From: Medicago truncatula
Taxonomy: Eukaryota > Streptophyta > Magnoliopsida > Fabales > Fabaceae
Length of the DNA: 64,000 nt
Assembly: GCF_003473485.1 (NCBI RefSeq)
Contig: NC_053046.1
Location: 44,345,832 to 44,409,831, forward strand
Reading direction: 5' to 3'
Part shown: piece after piece, positions 11,571 to 21,515 of the stretch
Position numbering within the stretch: position 1 is the stretch's first letter
Layout: each line of letters begins with the position of its first letter
The notes under the pieces: model-generated
What the model was told of the DNA's origin: nothing
What the model saw: only the letters and a program-made list of their open reading frames with translations
Database searches by the model: none
Position numbers and translations under genes: made by a program

Positions 11571-12417
11571 GTCAAACGATCATAAAAAACTAAATTAAAA
11601 ATAATTAATTGTGTTTAGAAAATACAAAATGACTGTGAAATTAGTTCAAAAAACTTACATTTTTTCAAGCAACAAATATAGTTTCAGGTTAAAAAAATGG
11701 AAGGCGTATGTTCTATGTGTGTAAAACATTTAAACGATCGAGCTCATTCTAGTTTTTTGTAAGCAAAGCCAGAGACAACACATTGAACTTGAATTCAGCT
11801 TCCTTATTCAAAAAGAGTTTAATATTTTTTTTTACTAATTCGTATAATATATGTTAAAACAAAGAAAGAGTCTTTACATTTACAATGAAAATAAAACTTT
11901 TATTAACGTGGAGTATGAACCAACTTCTTAACAATTTGTGTTGGCCTCGTATTTTTTTTTAATTAATACTCCTTTATGTTTTTACTCGGTGATTAGTTAT
12001 TAGTACCTCAATCTTACAATGAGTGGTTCAGTTTGTGTATACTACTATTTTTACTACCTCAGTATTCTCATAGAATCTTAACTTAACAATTAGTTATTAC
12101 TACATATTTACTTCCTCAGTCTTCTCACCGAGTAAACTGTATTTACTGTATATTTACTACATATTTACTACATCATTCTACATATTTGGCAATTAGTTAT
12201 TACTACATATTTTTACTGTATTTTTCTATTAATATATAAAAACAAACGGTAACATTTAAGATGATGTCTGATTCTTTAAAAATATTTTTAAAATATCAAT
12301 TTTTTATAACTTTTGTTAATAAATAATTAAAGGTATTAAATGTCAAAATTATACATTGACACATATGAAAGAGTCAATTAAGACATTTATTTTAAGAGGG
12401 AGGGAGTGATATATATT
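11571..12417. other. AT-rich intergenic stretch with short repeats
   Basis: Between 11990 and 12230 the phrases TTAGTTATTACTACATATTT and TTTACTAC recur several times without a regular period. The segment 12250-12410 resembles 42770-42940 (both contain AAGATGATGTNTGATT and end in a GGAGGGAGT-like terminus), so it is probably a decayed Stowaway-like MITE. Confidence 0.45.
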
Positions 12418-12609
12418 GTGTTAAATATGTTTTTGGTTTCTATAAACATATCAACTTTCCGTTTCAGTCTCTATAAATATTTTCAATCACCACTTTTGCT
12501 CCCTATTTTAAAGTCAATTCATTTGTATTCTTTGTATTTTTTTAGTGAAATCGTGCAGAAACTAATGTGTATCTCTAATAATGTCCTATTTAAAGTCAAA
12601 TACTCATAA
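12418..12609 (+). repeat. Left arm of an older Mutator-like MITE
   Basis: It starts GTGTTAAATATGTTTTTGG and continues with TCAATCACCACTTTTGCTCC. This matches the left arm of the intact element at 58112-58557 (TCAATCACTATTTTTGCTCC). It has been split by the insertion at 12619-13025; its right arm is no longer clear. Confidence 0.6.
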
Positions 12610-12618
12610 AAAATTATA

Positions 12619-13025
12619 GGTCAAATGTATCTAAAGGTCTTTAAGTTTTTCATTTTTCCCAAAGTCGTCTTTTAAGTTTCAAAAGTCTCAAACAAGTCCT
12701 TTTAGTTTTTGAATTGTTTCAAACAAGTCCTATTGTAGATAGCATAGTTGGTAATTGCTTTCTTGAACTCATCTTTGGTACCAAATCTGACTCATAACAC
12801 CCACTTAAAATTAGTCATCTTTTTAGGCATGACAAATGATGGATAATGCTCTTTGTTTCTATCATTTAAATCATCCTCTAAAAAGACTTGTTTGAAACGA
12901 TTCAAAAACTAAAAGGATTTGTTTGAGACTTTTGAAACTTAAAGGACTTGTTTGGAACTTTTGAAACTTAAAGGACGACTTTGGGAAAAACGAAAAACTT
13001 AAAAGACCTTTAGATACATTTGACC
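12619..13025. mobile_element. Mutator-like MITE with 9-bp target duplication
   Basis: The 407-bp element begins GGTCAAATGTATCTAAAGG and ends with its inverted complement CCTTTAGATACATTTGACC. The inverted arms extend more than 90 bases with few differences. Exact 9-bp direct repeats AAAATTATA flank it at 12610-12618 and 13026-13034. Nine-base duplications and long inverted arms are typical of the Mutator superfamily. The interior has no coding frame, so it depends on a transposase elsewhere. Confidence 0.9.
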
Positions 13026-13133
13026 AAAATTATAAGATATTGACATTTTATAACATAAAAGACTTAATTGAGACAAAAAAGATAAAAAAAAATGAAAATT
13101 TTATTTAAAATTAAGTTAAAGAACGAATTGTGT

Positions 13134-13236
13134 AGGACGATGCATTATTATATGCAGACGCGGTTCGAATCCCAAACACCCCACTTATTCACCTTATAAG
13201 GTGAATTCTAGCCACTAGGCTATCTGACAAAAAAAA
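13134..13236 (+). mobile_element. tRNA-derived SINE, 5'-truncated
   Basis: The sequence has a pol III B-box-like CGGTTCGAATCCC, the phrase CACCCCACTTATTCACCTTA and the end CTGACAAAAAAAA. The same body is found in two copies near 31447-31559 and 31638-31775. The A-box side seen in the 31638 copy is missing here. Confidence 0.7.
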
Positions 13237-13809
13237 CTAATTGTGTAATTTTGTCAAAATATACTTAACCATTATATATTTAACTACTTAAAAAAATCCA
13301 GTTGACTGACATGGGATATTTTCCAAGTAATTTCTTCGGGCCCACATGTTCCTTTTCACCCAATCAAAATCATTAAAATAGCGAGAGACATTTTCCATGT
13401 TCCCACAGCATGGCTATTTATATCATACATCCATATTTAAATTAATAGTTTAATAAGTTATTTTTTTAGAAAAAAATAAATATTTTTTATCATTTACAAT
13501 TTTAATAACTATATTTTATTTTTCAAAAGTGTCGGGGAAGCAAAATTCAAATTTTTGAATTTTTTATTATTCATAATAGTGAATATTTATTATTTTTCCG
13601 ATAAAATGTAAAAAAATTAGTATGATTCTTATAAACAATGGAATTATGTTTTTTCTTATGAAATAATATTTTCTAAAATATAAAAGTCGACAAATAGCTC
13701 TTTGTTACATAAAGATGATCTTTAACTTATTGATTTATGAAACAGGTGTACCGATATACCTTAATTTAAGGGTGTACAGTAGAAACTCCCTCCATCCATA
13801 CCTATCACC
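13237..13809. other. Upstream flank of paralogue B
   Basis: The part 13310-13430 contains TGGGATATTTTCCAAGTAAT and GGGCCCACATG. These resemble, in reverse, the upstream flank of paralogue A (1965-2040), showing that the promoter-distal region was duplicated with the gene. The rest is AT-rich. Confidence 0.55.
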
Positions 13810-13830
13810 ATATATATATATATATATATA
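13810..13830. repeat. (TA)n microsatellite in the paralogue B promoter
   Basis: About ten TA units lie 54 bases before the start codon of paralogue B, at the place of the TATA box in paralogue A. Length changes here could shift the core promoter. Confidence 0.85.
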
Positions 13831-13884
13831 GCAGCAAGACATATCATAGCATGTTCAAGGTTTAAAGTTCAAACAACATAAGAC

Positions 13885-14526
13885 ATGTATTCTTTCAAGA
13901 TTTTTCAAGCTGTTTATGTTCTCTTTTTCTCTGTTCTGTGTTCTTTACTCTCTCAGTCCTGTAAGCCATTCCTTGTGCAATTCTCTAGCAGCTACTACAC
14001 CATTGACAAGAGTTACATGTTCCTTCTTTGCAATATCATTCTTGCTTTTATAGCATTATATTCAAGTTTAATCAATCCCTCTTCATCAACCACTCATCAA
14101 AACATTGAACATGTCCACGACAGCGAGAAGAGTAACCGGTTCGAATTTTACATACCAGAATCAGAGATTACAGAACCAATTTATGATGATAACGTTATGG
14201 AAAATGAATATCAAGAAGAAGAAAATAGTTTGATGATAGTGGAGCCAGAAAAAGTGGTTATTGAAGTAGAAGAAGATGAAGAAAAAGAAGAGGGAAATGC
14301 TCTTATGGAAAGTGAATCCCAAATAGAAGAAAATGAAGAAGTGAAGAGTTTGGTGATAGTGGAAGTGGAAGTGGAACAAGAAAGTGTGAATATTGAAGCA
14401 GAAGAAGAAGTAGAAGAAGAGGGAAATGATCTTAGGATAATTGATGAAGATGAAACAGAAGAATTAAACAAGAAATGTGAGGATTTTATCAAAAAGATGA
14501 AAGCTACTTTCTGTTCGGATTCCTAA
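13885..14526 (+). CDS. DUF4408/DUF761-type protein, paralogue B, shortened tail
   Basis: Intronless ORF of 213 aa with the same plan as paralogues A and C: hydrophobic N-terminus with two probable membrane segments, a long Glu-rich acidic middle (longer here than in the other copies), then LNKKCEDFIKKMKATFC of the DUF761 type. It stops at TAA (14524-14526). The same frame continues for 14 more codons to a second TAA at 14569-14571 and ends KSLVLVN, the tail found in paralogue C and nearly in A. The stop is therefore recent or is sometimes read through. Function unknown. The leader and the 3' flank resemble those of paralogue A. Confidence 0.85.
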   Translation: MYSFKIFQAVYVLFFSVLCSLLSQSCKPFLVQFSSSYYTIDKSYMFLLCNIILAFIALYSSLINPSSSTTHQNIEHVHDSEKSNRFEFYIPESEITEPIYDDNVMENEYQEEENSLMIVEPEKVVIEVEEDEEKEEGNALMESESQIEENEEVKSLVIVEVEVEQESVNIEAEEEVEEEGNDLRIIDEDETEELNKKCEDFIKKMKATFCSDS

Positions 14527-14886
14527 GTTAAGAATATGTGTTATCAAAAATCACTTGTGCTTGTAAATTAATTTATTAGTATAATCTTGTTATTAGTACA
14601 GCCTAACCTTAACTTTCTCAAATTTTAGGCACCTAGAATAAAATGTGCTTGTAGGAATAAAATGTTTATCTTATCTTTTCTACATGATTGCTTTTATAGC
14701 AGCAAGGAAGATAGCAGCGCGTAACAGAACATTCTAATTTGCTATGTACACAAAAGTTGGACCCATATATGTTACTTGAAATATATTGTAGTGGACTTGT
14801 TTTGTGAGGAAACACAATTTACTTACTCAAACTTTGATTCTTCTAATATAAAAAGTAAAAACTAAGCCGGATCTCAGATTTATACC
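14527..14886 (+). other. 3' flank of paralogue B
   Basis: The first 45 bases keep the family tail in frame. The following bases (TCACTTGTGCTTGTAAATTA, then TAGTACAGCCTAACCTTAAC) parallel, inverted, the sequence downstream of paralogue A (1140-1215). Polyadenylation-like AATAAAATG occurs near 14637 and 14657. Confidence 0.5.
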
Positions 14887-14902
14887 CCTCTTTATAATTA
14901 CT

Positions 14903-15383
14903 TTTTTTTAGTCAAAAGAAACATTTTATTAAATATAAAGAAAAAGATACAGAGACAGTAGTCCTGACCAACGAACAGGGTTTCATTTCGGCGAATGGAT
15001 CAACTGTCAACACGGTATCAAAATTCAAATGTCAACAACTCCCTGAACAAGAAGCAAGCATAAAGCTCTTTCGAGCACAAAGTATCTGCGTGTAAGCAAA
15101 CAAAACGACTTGAAACCTGCAGATCTCAACAGATCTGCAAACATCAGAGAGTCGAAGAAGTCAAGCTAGCAGCACAAGCGATGTCAAACAGACACGTAAG
15201 AACTCAAATTGAGGGATGAGTCTAATACGTTAGCAACCAGACTCTTTCGGGTAAACAGAACAGACCCTTTCGGGGGTTTTAAACCTAACCACATCAGAAA
15301 GAGGCCATAATTGTCATCCATCCAGTCGCTGATCAAGAACATAAGCAAAAACACATACCAAACAGCCGTAGACCCACGGAAAA
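14903..15383 (-). mobile_element. 5'-truncated retroposed sequence with target duplication
   Basis: The insert begins with a T tract (a poly-A tail on the minus strand). It is flanked by a 16-base duplication that differs at one base: CCTCTTTATAATTACT at 14887-14902 and CCTCTTTACAATTACT at 15384-15399. A tail plus a long target duplication is the hallmark of LINE-driven insertion. The 481-bp body has higher GC than its surroundings and no recognisable protein, so it may be a LINE 3' end or a processed host transcript. Confidence 0.75.
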
Positions 15384-15399
15384 CCTCTTTACAATTACT

Positions 15400-15949
15400 A
15401 TATCATTACATATATATTTTGTGTATACTTTGATTTTTTAGATCAATTTTATTCTTTAAACATTGAAGTTTATTAATCAATATTTAAAATATTGTTATAC
15501 GGTTATACTAGAAATATTTTTATTGAAGACCATTCTGATCTTGAGAAAAATGTAGATCTCAATTTCTTTCTAAAGCAACAAAGTAAATCTCACAATTTTT
15601 TTTAATGTCACATCTTACTAATAAAAATACACGTAGTAAAAAAAAAAACCTCAATATTGGGTTATAGGAAACAATATTTATCCATTTCAGATGAGCGTCA
15701 ACTTTTTATAAAGATTGATGTTCGTGCAAAGACTAATGATCAAACAACTAAAAGCCGTGAGTGAAATTTTGTAGGGTTTAGAATAATGTAAGTGAACTTA
15801 AGCCATTAGTTAGTGAAATTTTGTAGGTTTTTTAGGACTCCAAATCCTAATTGGACAGCTTAATTTGATGACAACTATATCATGATATGATGTTCGTCAC
15901 ACAATTTTGATTTGATCTCCAAACTTATCTATGTGTGCCTCTAGAACAC
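15400..15949. other. AT-rich intergenic, nothing recognised
   Basis: No coding frame or bounded repeat is visible. A short phrase AGTGAAATTTTGTAGG occurs twice (about 15760 and 15810). Confidence 0.4.
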
Positions 15950-16180
15950 ATTCATTTGACTTGTTTTATTCACAAACATCACACCTAGAAATTTCTTAAT
16001 TGACTCAAAGTCTTTATAACAAGATGAACAAAATAAATGCCCTTACCCTACCAATTTGATTTTTAAGGGAGGTTACGTTTTCAACTATTAAAAAGTGTGG
16101 ACTTGGCTTTATCTTTCATCGACAATAAAATCGTACCGATAGATCTAAGAAGAGACATAAAAAATCGTACCACTTAGTCT
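15950..16180 (-). repeat. Dispersed repeat R, copy 3 of 4, inverted
   Basis: On the minus strand it carries GACATAA..., CCACACTTTTTAATAG and TTAAGGGCATTTATTTTG-type sequence corresponding to copies 1, 2 and 4. It lies head to head with copy 4 at 16340-16680. Confidence 0.5.
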
Positions 16181-16339
16181 TTATATAGTTTTTTTTTTAT
16201 ATAAGAAAGTCTTAGCAATAATTGTAAGAAAGTTGTTATTTAATTTTCATTTTGATAATTAAGCAACCGTGTTATATTAAATTTCATCCATTAATTTTCA
16301 ATTTTAAATTTTCTTTTATAAAAGACTAACTTATGATTG

Positions 16340-16680
16340 GTTATTTGGATCAGACGACATATCCACTTATTTTTTGTTAGAGTGATTTAAACTGATTAAG
16401 TAGTACTTGGATATTATGTCTCTATCTTGGAAAGACTTGACTTATAATGTCCCTGCTAAGATCTATTGGTAGGGTATAATTGTCGATGAAAGATAAATCC
16501 AAACCCACATTTTTTGTATAGTTGAAAATGCAACTATAAGTCCCTTAAAAATCAAAATGGTAGGGTCAGTACATTGATTTTGTTAGGCTTCTTATAAAGA
16601 CTTTTGAGTTAATTTAGAAATTGCTAGGTGTGTTGTTTGCGAATACAACAAGAGACCGAGTCAACTCAAATCAAGTGTTC
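16340..16680 (+). repeat. Dispersed repeat R, copy 4 of 4
   Basis: Shared phrases with copy 1 include TTTGGATCAGA, GTGATTTAAACTG, GGTAGGGTCAG and GCTAGGTGTGTTGTTTGCGA. Compared with copy 1 it lacks the MITE-like segment at 551-684, so it preserves the pre-insertion arrangement. Confidence 0.6.
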
Positions 16681-17205
16681 ATACCATATGGTAAATAAAT
16701 TTTCAGAAATGACAGTCTACTTCATTCACAACTTGTAATAATGTTTTTAGTTAAAACATTTTTTTTAATAGGCATACTATTGTTATTGTTAAAGTGGTAA
16801 ACATATGTTTTTGACAATAGGAGGTAGCTAGTTCGAGTCTTCCAGCCTTAGTGAAATTATTTGAAAACATCATATGTAATGATATTTGTACAACTACTTT
16901 TTGACAATTTTTAGAATAACATTTTATCTCATGCTTACATATGTTTTTATTCTCTCTCTTCTTCTTTCTCTCTATATTTGTTTGTTTAAAACTAATTATA
17001 CAAATATCATTCCTCATATTCTATGGATTTTGGTCATCCCACCCAAATAACTCAAGATTTTCCCGTGACATTTATCGAATAAAGTTGTCCAATTGGGATT
17101 TGGGTAAAAGTACTCACGCCTCTAACTTACTTAGTCGTTAAAGTAGGTATATGATGTTGGCAATTCTCATGTAACTCATGTACCTAGTACTCCAACGACT
17201 AAGTA
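16681..17205. other. Intergenic with a possible tRNA-like remnant
   Basis: At 16775-16850 the sequence has AAAGTGGTAAAC and AGTTCGAGTC, loosely like A and B boxes of a tRNA-derived SINE. It does not fold into a convincing tRNA. The rest holds no gene. Confidence 0.35.
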
Positions 17206-17213
17206 AGTAAGAG

Positions 17214-18295
17214 CAGGGACGTTCCTAGAGTTTTAGGGGTCATGGACATAATATGAAAAAATGGCCCCTTACATAATACATCATAAAGTTTGTTAGCTCA
17301 TTGATGTGATTTTATTAACTCTTCAATTCATTTTTTTTTCTTCCACTACCAAATAAGTAATTTTTTAGGCAACATCTGAAAATAAATCAAATACTCTTTA
17401 GACACCAAAACAAAATAAAATATCGTAGAAGCATGGAACAATAGCACATGCGAAGTAGACTGTAATTTTAGCACCTAAGAATAATAACACGAAAAAAATA
17501 AAAGTATATCAACACGTAATTAACTAAATTTTAAACTTTTGGATGCAAAATTCTCCAATGTTAAACTCGTAACAAAAATAATACATAATACAAAATTAGT
17601 GTTAGACTTTGTAGAGGAATCATAAATACAAGAACTCCTTTGTACACTAGAAGTACATCATTCCTTTTTTTATATGTTATAGGTATCTCTAAAGTTCATT
17701 ATGATGATACGTAAATGTGTCTCGCATGATCTTGCATTATCAAATTTAACTATGCAATCATTTCGATCAATTAAAGAAAGTTGACATTACTATATTGATG
17801 TAATTTATTTTTTTGGAACCTTTGAAAAAAAAAATTAAGATTAATTTCTCTAGTAGGTCCATTTTCAACTAAAATATCATTTGTTATGAAAATTATCTCA
17901 ATATATTGGATAATAAATATCACCAATATTTTTAATATTAGTGAAGCACATTATTAGGAAAAAAGATCCCCAAAAAAATATCACAAATTTCTACTGTACA
18001 TATTTTTTGGTATATTATTAAGAGCAGCCAAAAAAAAAATTATAGGGAGGGGATGTATATAGAAATCTTTGTGTTCTAGGGGGTACATATAGTAATCATG
18101 CCAAAAACATTAACAGACTTCAGCCCAACCTTCATCATGTCAATGTTTGGGGCCTTTCTGTGAACTTTGCTATATATACCCCATAAACAAAATATTTCTA
18201 TACACATGTCCTTCCATAAAAAAGATTTTTGAGCCCCCTACCGACAAGGGCCTTAGGACGTTGAACCCTCGACCTATGGCCTAGGACCAGCCCTA
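17214..18295. mobile_element. Non-autonomous hAT-like element
   Basis: The 1082-bp unit starts CAGGGACGTTCCTAG and ends with the imperfect complement CCTAGGACCAGCCCTA. It is bounded by exact 8-bp direct repeats AGTAAGAG (17206-17213 and 18296-18303). An 8-bp duplication and CAGGG-type ends are typical of hAT transposons. No hAT transposase or dimerisation domain is readable inside, so it is a deletion derivative. Confidence 0.85.
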
Positions 18296-18303
18296 AGTAA
18301 GAG

Positions 18304-18734
18304 ACATGAAGCTAAACATCTTAGGTTGAAACATATAAAAAAAAATCCCTACAATCCGCGTTTAATTTTTTTTAACATGATGTTATTTTAATTGACGCTA
18401 TCCATCCTTAAAAATGTTAGACTTACATTATTGCTTTAGAAAGAAACACAACTTTTACACTTCCAAATCTTCGAAAAGACTACAGTATTTTAAGTAACCG
18501 ATTTGGGTTCAACTTTTGTGTACATATATACTCTTTCTCTGATTTCTTAATTATAGATCACATACATCATTTATTTGATTAATTTAAAAAATTGTTTATA
18601 ATTGAGACCGAAGGGAATACCAATTTAAAATGTTTTGAGACACAGTTTCTTACTTTCTATCTTTTTTAAAAGAATCAAAGTTTGAATAAGAAAATTGTTT
18701 TTTCTTCTCGGAACAAGTACAACATTTCAAATAC
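18304..18734. other. Intergenic, nothing recognised
   Basis: AT-rich sequence without a readable gene or bounded repeat. Confidence 0.4.
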
Positions 18735-18850
18735 AATAAAAGCAAGAAGGGCATTTCAGAGAGGGAACATGTAACTCTTGTCAATGATGTAGCTTAAGAA
18801 TTGCATAAGGATTGAGAGAGTAAGGGAAATTAACAAAACATAACATATAT
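18735..18850 (-). pseudogene. N-terminal fragment of a DUF4408/DUF761-type paralogue
   Basis: On the minus strand one frame reads ILMQFLSYIIDKSYMFPL, matching LMQFFSYIIEKTYMFLL of paralogue A, followed in another frame by the CNALLAFI-like phrase. The rest of the gene is absent. This is the second decayed member of the local cluster. Confidence 0.75.
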
Positions 18851-19861
18851 AGAAAATAATCTTTTTTCTTGCCACTATATGGTAAATTGTGAAGGGGGAT
18901 AATGAAAAGGAACGTGTGGGTAATGCCAGAGGGATCGAGTATAGTTTGATTAAAAAATATTTGTTGTGACAACATGCCTCCAACAACGTAGTTACTTGTG
19001 ATTGATATCATGGTAGCTTATTGTGATTTCAGTAAACCTACTGTGATTACAAAAGAGTGTGTTTTCATTCAAATTGATGGTTGGCTACTTTTGGATCGTA
19101 AAGTGTGAGTTAGAAGTCTCAATTAAATAGAAAAATCGATGTTGAACAACATATGAACGATACATTTTTATTTTTGTTGGTTAAAAAATGTAAAAAAAAA
19201 AAAGAACAACTAATCCCACAGTGACTTTGTATTTTAAAAATACAGTTAATTATTTTTCATTTAGATTTTTTTGATTGATTGATTTGAATCACTTCAAACA
19301 AAACCACGAATTTTATTATTTTTCTCTTTCATGTGATCATGGTCTAAATTCGAGAAGGAGAAGACTAAGCTGAAGCAGCCGAAACCTAATTCCCTTCTTG
19401 TAGAATATTACACATCATTGACAGTTTTTTTTGTGTGTGTAAATTAGTATCATTTGCACGCGCAACTGCAAAGATTAATCTCTTGAACTTTATGAGACCC
19501 AAATGAGCGGTGAACTTTCACAAAAAGTTTTAATGTTGTTGCATGCCTACGGCTAGATTCGAACCTAGACTTTGGTTAAGTTATAAGAGACACATGTAAT
19601 ATCATCTAAACTTTTCTAGGTACAAATCATTGACAATTTGTGTGCGTGTGATAAATTTTTTTTTACCAAAACAAATTTTATTCATTTAATTAAATAAAAT
19701 GTTCTCAAATACAAAGAGAAATTAACTCAAAACTAAGAGAACCAACGGAAGAAATGGTCGTCCTCATAAGGTATGAGAAACCATATCCGTTTGTCTCCTA
19801 ACAAATTTAACCTCAAAATTTATCTTGGACGACATACAATAAACAGTATTAGACAGTAATA
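18851..19861. other. Intergenic, repeat-like sequence
   Basis: No gene is visible. The stretch 19500-19620 contains GGCTAGATTCGAACCTAGAC, which resembles a tRNA T-arm and may be an old SINE, but no tail or target duplication could be placed. Confidence 0.4.
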
Positions 19862-20551
19862 TCGTTTTGAATCCATTCCATTTGAATTGGTATTTTCTTC
19901 ATCATTATTATTGTGAAAAAACGTTTACAATAATTAGTTTTGGACAATTTATTTATGAAAATATATGTATAGCTAAAATGAAAAATGGACCACATCTAAA
20001 ACTAAAGTCGGGTCAAGTTATAACTATTCAAATGGATTCTGTAATAATAAGATCGGCTAACCCATATTTAGCGACTCCGGAAGCAACCATTCATAGCCAT
20101 TATGGAGAAATCCTTTATCAAGGAGATATTTTAGTTACATTCATATATGAAAAATCGAGATCCGGTGATATAACACAAGGTCTTCCAAAAGTGGAATAGA
20201 TATTAGAAATACGTTCGATTGATTCAATATCGATGAATCTCGAAAAAGAATTGAAGCTTGGAATGAGTGTATAACAAGAATTCTCGGCATTCCTTGGGGA
20301 TTCTTGATTGGTGTGGAGCTAACTATAGCGCAAATTCATATTTGTTTGGTTAATAAAATCCAAAAGGCTTATCGATCCCAGGGAGTACACATCCATAATA
20401 GACATAACAAAATTATTGTGCGTCAAATAACATCCAAAGTCTTGGCTTTAGAAGATGGAATGTCTAATGTATTTTTACCTGGTGAATTAATTGGATTATT
20501 GCGAACAGAATAAACTGGGCGTGCCTTGGAAGAAGCAATTTGCTACCGAGC
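19862..20551 (+). pseudogene. rpoC2: Nuclear copy of a chloroplast rpoC2 segment
   Basis: The translation follows the chloroplast RNA polymerase beta'' subunit from [12 protein letters not shown] through [20 protein letters not shown] and [13 protein letters not shown] to ALEEAICYRA. It contains a TAG at 20197-20199 where the family has Gln, and a one-base insertion in the A tract near 20243 that shifts the frame before the downstream part resumes. A two-codon duplication (LKLKSG) is also present. Both sides are ordinary nuclear AT-rich DNA, so this is a decayed plastid-to-nucleus transfer, not a working gene. Confidence 0.9.
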
Positions 20552-21515
20552 AAATCCTTTATTGAATGTTAGCTTCAATAATTGTGTTGTTAAAGTTAAA
20601 CTCCAATGAAAATTTTATTTACGGGTCTATATTTTTTTTAAAATTTTATCTTGAGTTGTTGCCGTTTCAAAAATTCATATATTTAATTTTTCTCATGATA
20701 AAAAAATAGTGAAAGAACTTTATATAATGTTCTAAATATTTTTTAAAAATTCATTCAAAAAATATTTGTTGGCATAATAGCAGGAACCGAAACTTCTTGG
20801 AATATAATATTTTGTCGAAACTAAAAAGTGAAAATATATTTTTTGGGTTTGGATCCTCTTAACTTCTACAAAGAAATGGAAATCCCATCACACAAAGAAT
20901 TTTGAAAAAAAAAAGTTAAAAATAATAATTGATGGTGGAATCATTTTCACTTTTAAGTGTCTACACCTCTTAAGTAGATCCTTCCATTTCTATTGAGAGA
21001 TGGAAAGGATCCCAACTCATTATTTTTTATGAGAACAAAAATCGAAACTTAAAATTTTTATATAGGCTAAAAAAATATATAATACAAGGACGCATACTTT
21101 TGAAAATTTGTTTTGAATAAAAAATTTAATGATAGTGGAACCCACTATATAAATTTGTGTGTTTCACAGCTAATTTAGAATTATTTGACATACTTTACTA
21201 TACGACAACGGCAACAACGGCAACACAAGACAAAACTATGAGAGCTTATACAAGAACTAAAACGAACAATATGCATGACACAATTTGTTCATTTTGTTTT
21301 TTAGCAATATCTTTGGAAAAACATTAAAAGAGTTTTTTTTTTTAGAGTTTCATTTTAAAATATGGTTGTATAGTGTGACAGAATTACAAAATCATGTAGA
21401 AAATGATTTAAATCAAACAATCAAAAACATGTATGACACAATTTGAACAAAAATTAAACCAAAAGAATAAGTTTAAGGAAGAGGATTATTATTTATTTAC
21501 TCCATTGCTACTCAA
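20552..21515. other. Intergenic with a candidate inverted-repeat element
   Basis: Between 20844 and 21016 the ends GGGTTTGGATCCT and AGGATCCCAAC are inverted relative to each other, and both are followed inward by wheat-like AAATGGAA/TTCCATTT segments. It may be a small MITE of about 173 bp, but no clear target duplication is visible. No gene is present. Confidence 0.4.

Noticed and set aside
16775..16850. Possible tRNA gene
   Set aside because: A-box and B-box-like phrases are present but no acceptor stem or anticodon arm can be paired.
20844..21016. MITE with ends around GGATCC
   Set aside because: Only the outer 10-15 bases pair convincingly and no target duplication was found; noted only within the intergenic entry.
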